A DNA stretch of 64,000 nucleotides. Origin: Camarhynchus parvulus. Its lineage: Eukaryota > Chordata > Aves > Passeriformes > Thraupidae. The stretch lies in NCBI RefSeq assembly GCF_901933205.1, contig NC_044600.1:9214501-9278500 (forward strand). The letters are read 5' to 3'. The position numbers and the translations under genes were made by a program. Under the pieces are notes generated by a model. The model was not told the DNA's origin, made no database searches, and worked only from the letters and a program-made list of their open reading frames with translations. Of the stretch, positions 61,400 to 64,000 are shown piece by piece. The stretch's first letter is position 1. Each line of letters begins with the position of its first letter.

Positions 61400-64000
61400 T
61401 ACATGTATGGGGTGATTTTTCATGGCCAGTACTAACTTTTTCAGTCCAGCAATCATACACTGAACCTCACAGGAACCTTCACTGCTAATGAGGGGAGAAA
61501 ATAATGCTTGAATGAGCATTCAGCTCCTGTCCCACAAGCTTGTTTCCAACACTTGAAGTGAGGAATCAGCTCAAATCTGACATCTGATAAAATTTAAAGG
61601 CTCTTTTGTTATCCCTTAAACAATCTCTTTAACCTCTCTAATGATGCATTTCTTCTGTGAGGGAGTGTGGGAAACATGTAGTTTTTGGTAATATAGAAAA
61701 AGCATTCCTTGCAGTTACCTGAGAATTAATGACAAGAACTTGACTTTCAGTCAATGTTGCTGGTTCTGTTGATTGTGAGGGAAGATGCATTTGATGGCAG
61801 ACAAGAGCTTCACCTTCAGTCTGAAATTTAAGGCATATTTTTCTCTAAGAGATCTAACAAGTCTTTTTGTTCCGTAAAGGAGGGCAACCCTCCATGTCTG
61901 CACAGTACTACTTGATTTTAGGCAGGACAGCTTATGGAAATGTACAGCAGCCAAATGAATAGGAATTAAGTTTATAGAAGAATTTTAAAATGTTTAAAGG
62001 CAGAGTTACTTTCTAAAATGCTGAACAAGACTTCAACTCTTAATTCTGTTTTCCAGGGTCTTCAATTGACAGAGATGGAAGCTCTCATTAAAAATTTTCA
62101 AACCATTGAACATTAGTGTCTAAAATTAAAAAAATGCGCTATTCATGGGTAGCTTCAACATTATATGCCAAGCTTTAGTTTAAAAATGCCCTTTGGAAAT
62201 AAAATGATGCTCTTACATAATATTATTTACTCCTTTAGAGTTGAATATTTTTTTTCCCATTTAGTGATAGCAAAGTAGTAATTTACTTTAGAAAGTAAAG
62301 TAATTAATTTAAAGATAGAGTATGGTAGCTGTGATAATCTTTTTATTAAAACTCAATGATTCTTAACCCATAAAATTATTTGTTGGCTGTTTTAGTGATT
62401 ATAAATACCTGACATTTATTTCTTGAAGGTCAGTCAACAGCTCTGTGCACAGTGAGGACACACACATATTGTATAGCTGGAGAAAAAGATTTTTTAGAAA
62501 ATCTTTTGAGTCATCTTTTGATAGAAAACTGGACATTTTTTAAACCTTCCCATATCTTTTGGAAGAGTTTGAAAGCCCACCAAAGTACTGTGCCCAGACT
62601 TAACCCAAAGAGAAGAGAGGATTATCCAAACTGCTGCGCTAAGATTTTCTTTCCTTCTTATATAATGCAAGTATAAAGTGGGAATCTTTGAAGGCTTATG
62701 TGTGGAAAAGGACAGTGATCCTATCTGTCAATACTCTGGAATAGCCACTGTTTACACACTTCTTTTTTATTTTCACAGATAAGAGATACCTTCTCCTCCT
62801 TTGTGAAGGCTTGGGTTGCTCTTTAAAGCCTCATCTGTTTTGGCTGGAGAAATCCCAAGAGTCCTTTGCAGGGGGAAATTGACATTTTTTTTGTCTAGCA
62901 GAAGTTCACATGATATAACATTCAGCTCCTGCTTTAAAGTGTCCTGGCAATCTTCTCAGTGATTTACTGGTAGATTAATGTCCCATGTTGAGTTGGAGAA
63001 TAGGTAACTGTGGTGTTTATGTGATTCTCAGTCTGCTTGTATTTCTTCCACCTTTTTCTTTAGTTTTTGTCATTAGCTATGGCACTCATCTTTAATCAAT
63101 GGCCATCTGCTAGTCAGTGTTGTCTGCAGCAGACTGTGCTTAGGTGTTCTCTGTATGTTGAAAGTGCATTTTTGATGCTCTCTGGTGGTTAGGTTGCTTC
63201 ACAGTGGTCCCAGGTACAAGTCTGTGCCCAGAGTACTCTGGAGTCCCAGTACTGTTGCTGTTTTTGCTTTACAATTGTTCAAGGGATTGGAGTGAGAAGA
63301 TAAAGAGATAAAATATTCATTCCCCCAAATGTTTGCCCCTGCCTGTGCAAGGTGTACTGATGTCACTGGCTCAGGCTGTGCTGAGGGAGGCTCCTCTGCA
63401 TCTCAGCAGTCCAATCTCTGGCCACCCAAACTGCTGGGCTGGCGAAGATGCCAAGAATTTGAACAGTAGCAAATGGCAGCTGCAGTTGCACAGCTGGTAA
63501 ATGAGATGCTTACCAGTTCCCAGCCTGCTGTAGGTTCTTTAAAAGGAGCAAATTACTAATTGTGGGGTCTTTTTATTTCATTTTCTTGTTTGAATAGATC
63601 TGCATTGACACCACAGAAATAGGGATAGTCTGGCTGGCTTCAGTATTACAGAGTGAAGTTAATGGTGACAAAATAGATAAAGAATGGTTTGAAGATTTTC
63701 CTGGCACCCAAGAGGGATTTCCAGCCCTTGCTGTAATCCTTGCCACCAGGATTATGCCACTGCTACCTGGGTTTCCTATTTTAAAGCTAGAACAGGAATC
63801 TGTGAATGAACAGTGCTTACTCTTCTGGGTGTGTGGACACATGCCAGTCTCTTGAGAGGCTCAACCATTTCCTGCTACATTTCATTGCTTCTGATCTTAT
63901 TTTTGTTGCCTAAAAGTAGGAGTTGTTTTGTGCTGTGAAATGTGTCTCAAAAGTCCATGTGCAAACAGGCACTAAAACAACAGGGTGACCTGTTCAGTTG

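Larger units (their letters stand above)
56542..64000. other. Non-coding stretch with no gene seen
   Basis: About 7.5 kb of AT-rich unique DNA with only short chance frames (90 codons or fewer). It holds the nested duplication at 56883-56955 and a 12-bp direct repeat at 61369-61399. I see no transposon end, RNA gene or exon. Confidence 0.65.

Noticed and set aside
1..64000. CRISPR arrays, operons, tRNA or rRNA genes and bacterial-type mobile elements
   Set aside because: No evenly spaced direct repeats, no cloverleaf outside the SINE head and no prokaryotic gene packing. The sequence is vertebrate in character.

Overview
The window looks like 64 kb of bird nuclear DNA, most likely from a songbird (Passeriformes). 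Four CR1 retrotransposon fragments carry the 3' ends typical of birds. One SINE is tRNA-Ile-derived with a CR1-like tail, an architecture I know from passerines. Two LTR pieces resemble passerine or avian endogenous retrovirus families that I recognise from memory. The sequence is AT-rich, with long T and A runs, no operon-like ORF packing and no long ORF outside chance expectation. It is therefore intergenic DNA or the inside of a very large intron.

I found no protein-coding exon, tRNA gene, rRNA or other RNA gene that I can defend. Every open frame over 60 codons is chance or a repeat remnant. The only frames with recognisable protein content are two pieces of CR1 reverse transcriptase ORF at about 29.72-29.97 kb and 29.99-30.22 kb.

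Layout: 1-5.6 kb is unique AT-rich DNA with a G-quadruplex candidate near 0.3 kb. A decayed tRNA-Ile SINE lies at 5.59-5.71 kb, with a perfect 29-bp palindrome just outside it. 5.8-20.2 kb is unique sequence with small tandem duplications and one homeodomain-site-rich block (17.3-17.56 kb) that resembles a conserved non-coding element. An old CR1 end lies at 20.2 kb. 20.4-29.6 kb is unique sequence and holds a 26-bp sequence present twice, 2.7 kb apart. The densest region is 29.66-31.7 kb: a probable minus-strand LTR, GC-rich and CpG-containing, interrupted by an internally deleted CR1. 31.7-37 kb is unique sequence with a 16-bp perfect hairpin at 33.6 kb. A CR1 with an expanded AGATT microsatellite lies at 37.07-37.5 kb. 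37.5-51.6 kb is unique sequence with a 78-bp tandem duplication (45.7 kb) and a strong G-quadruplex candidate (47.2 kb). An LTR-end fragment lies at 51.6 kb, a minus-strand CR1 at 56.2-56.54 kb and a nested tandem duplication at 56.9 kb. The rest is unique DNA.

No gene system or pathway can be assembled from this window. The points most worth checking are the nested LTR/CR1 locus with its CTCF-like motifs, the SINE lacking its anticodon arm beside a perfect palindrome, and the small-scale rearrangement scars (template-switch hairpin, nested duplications, 26-bp dispersed repeat).
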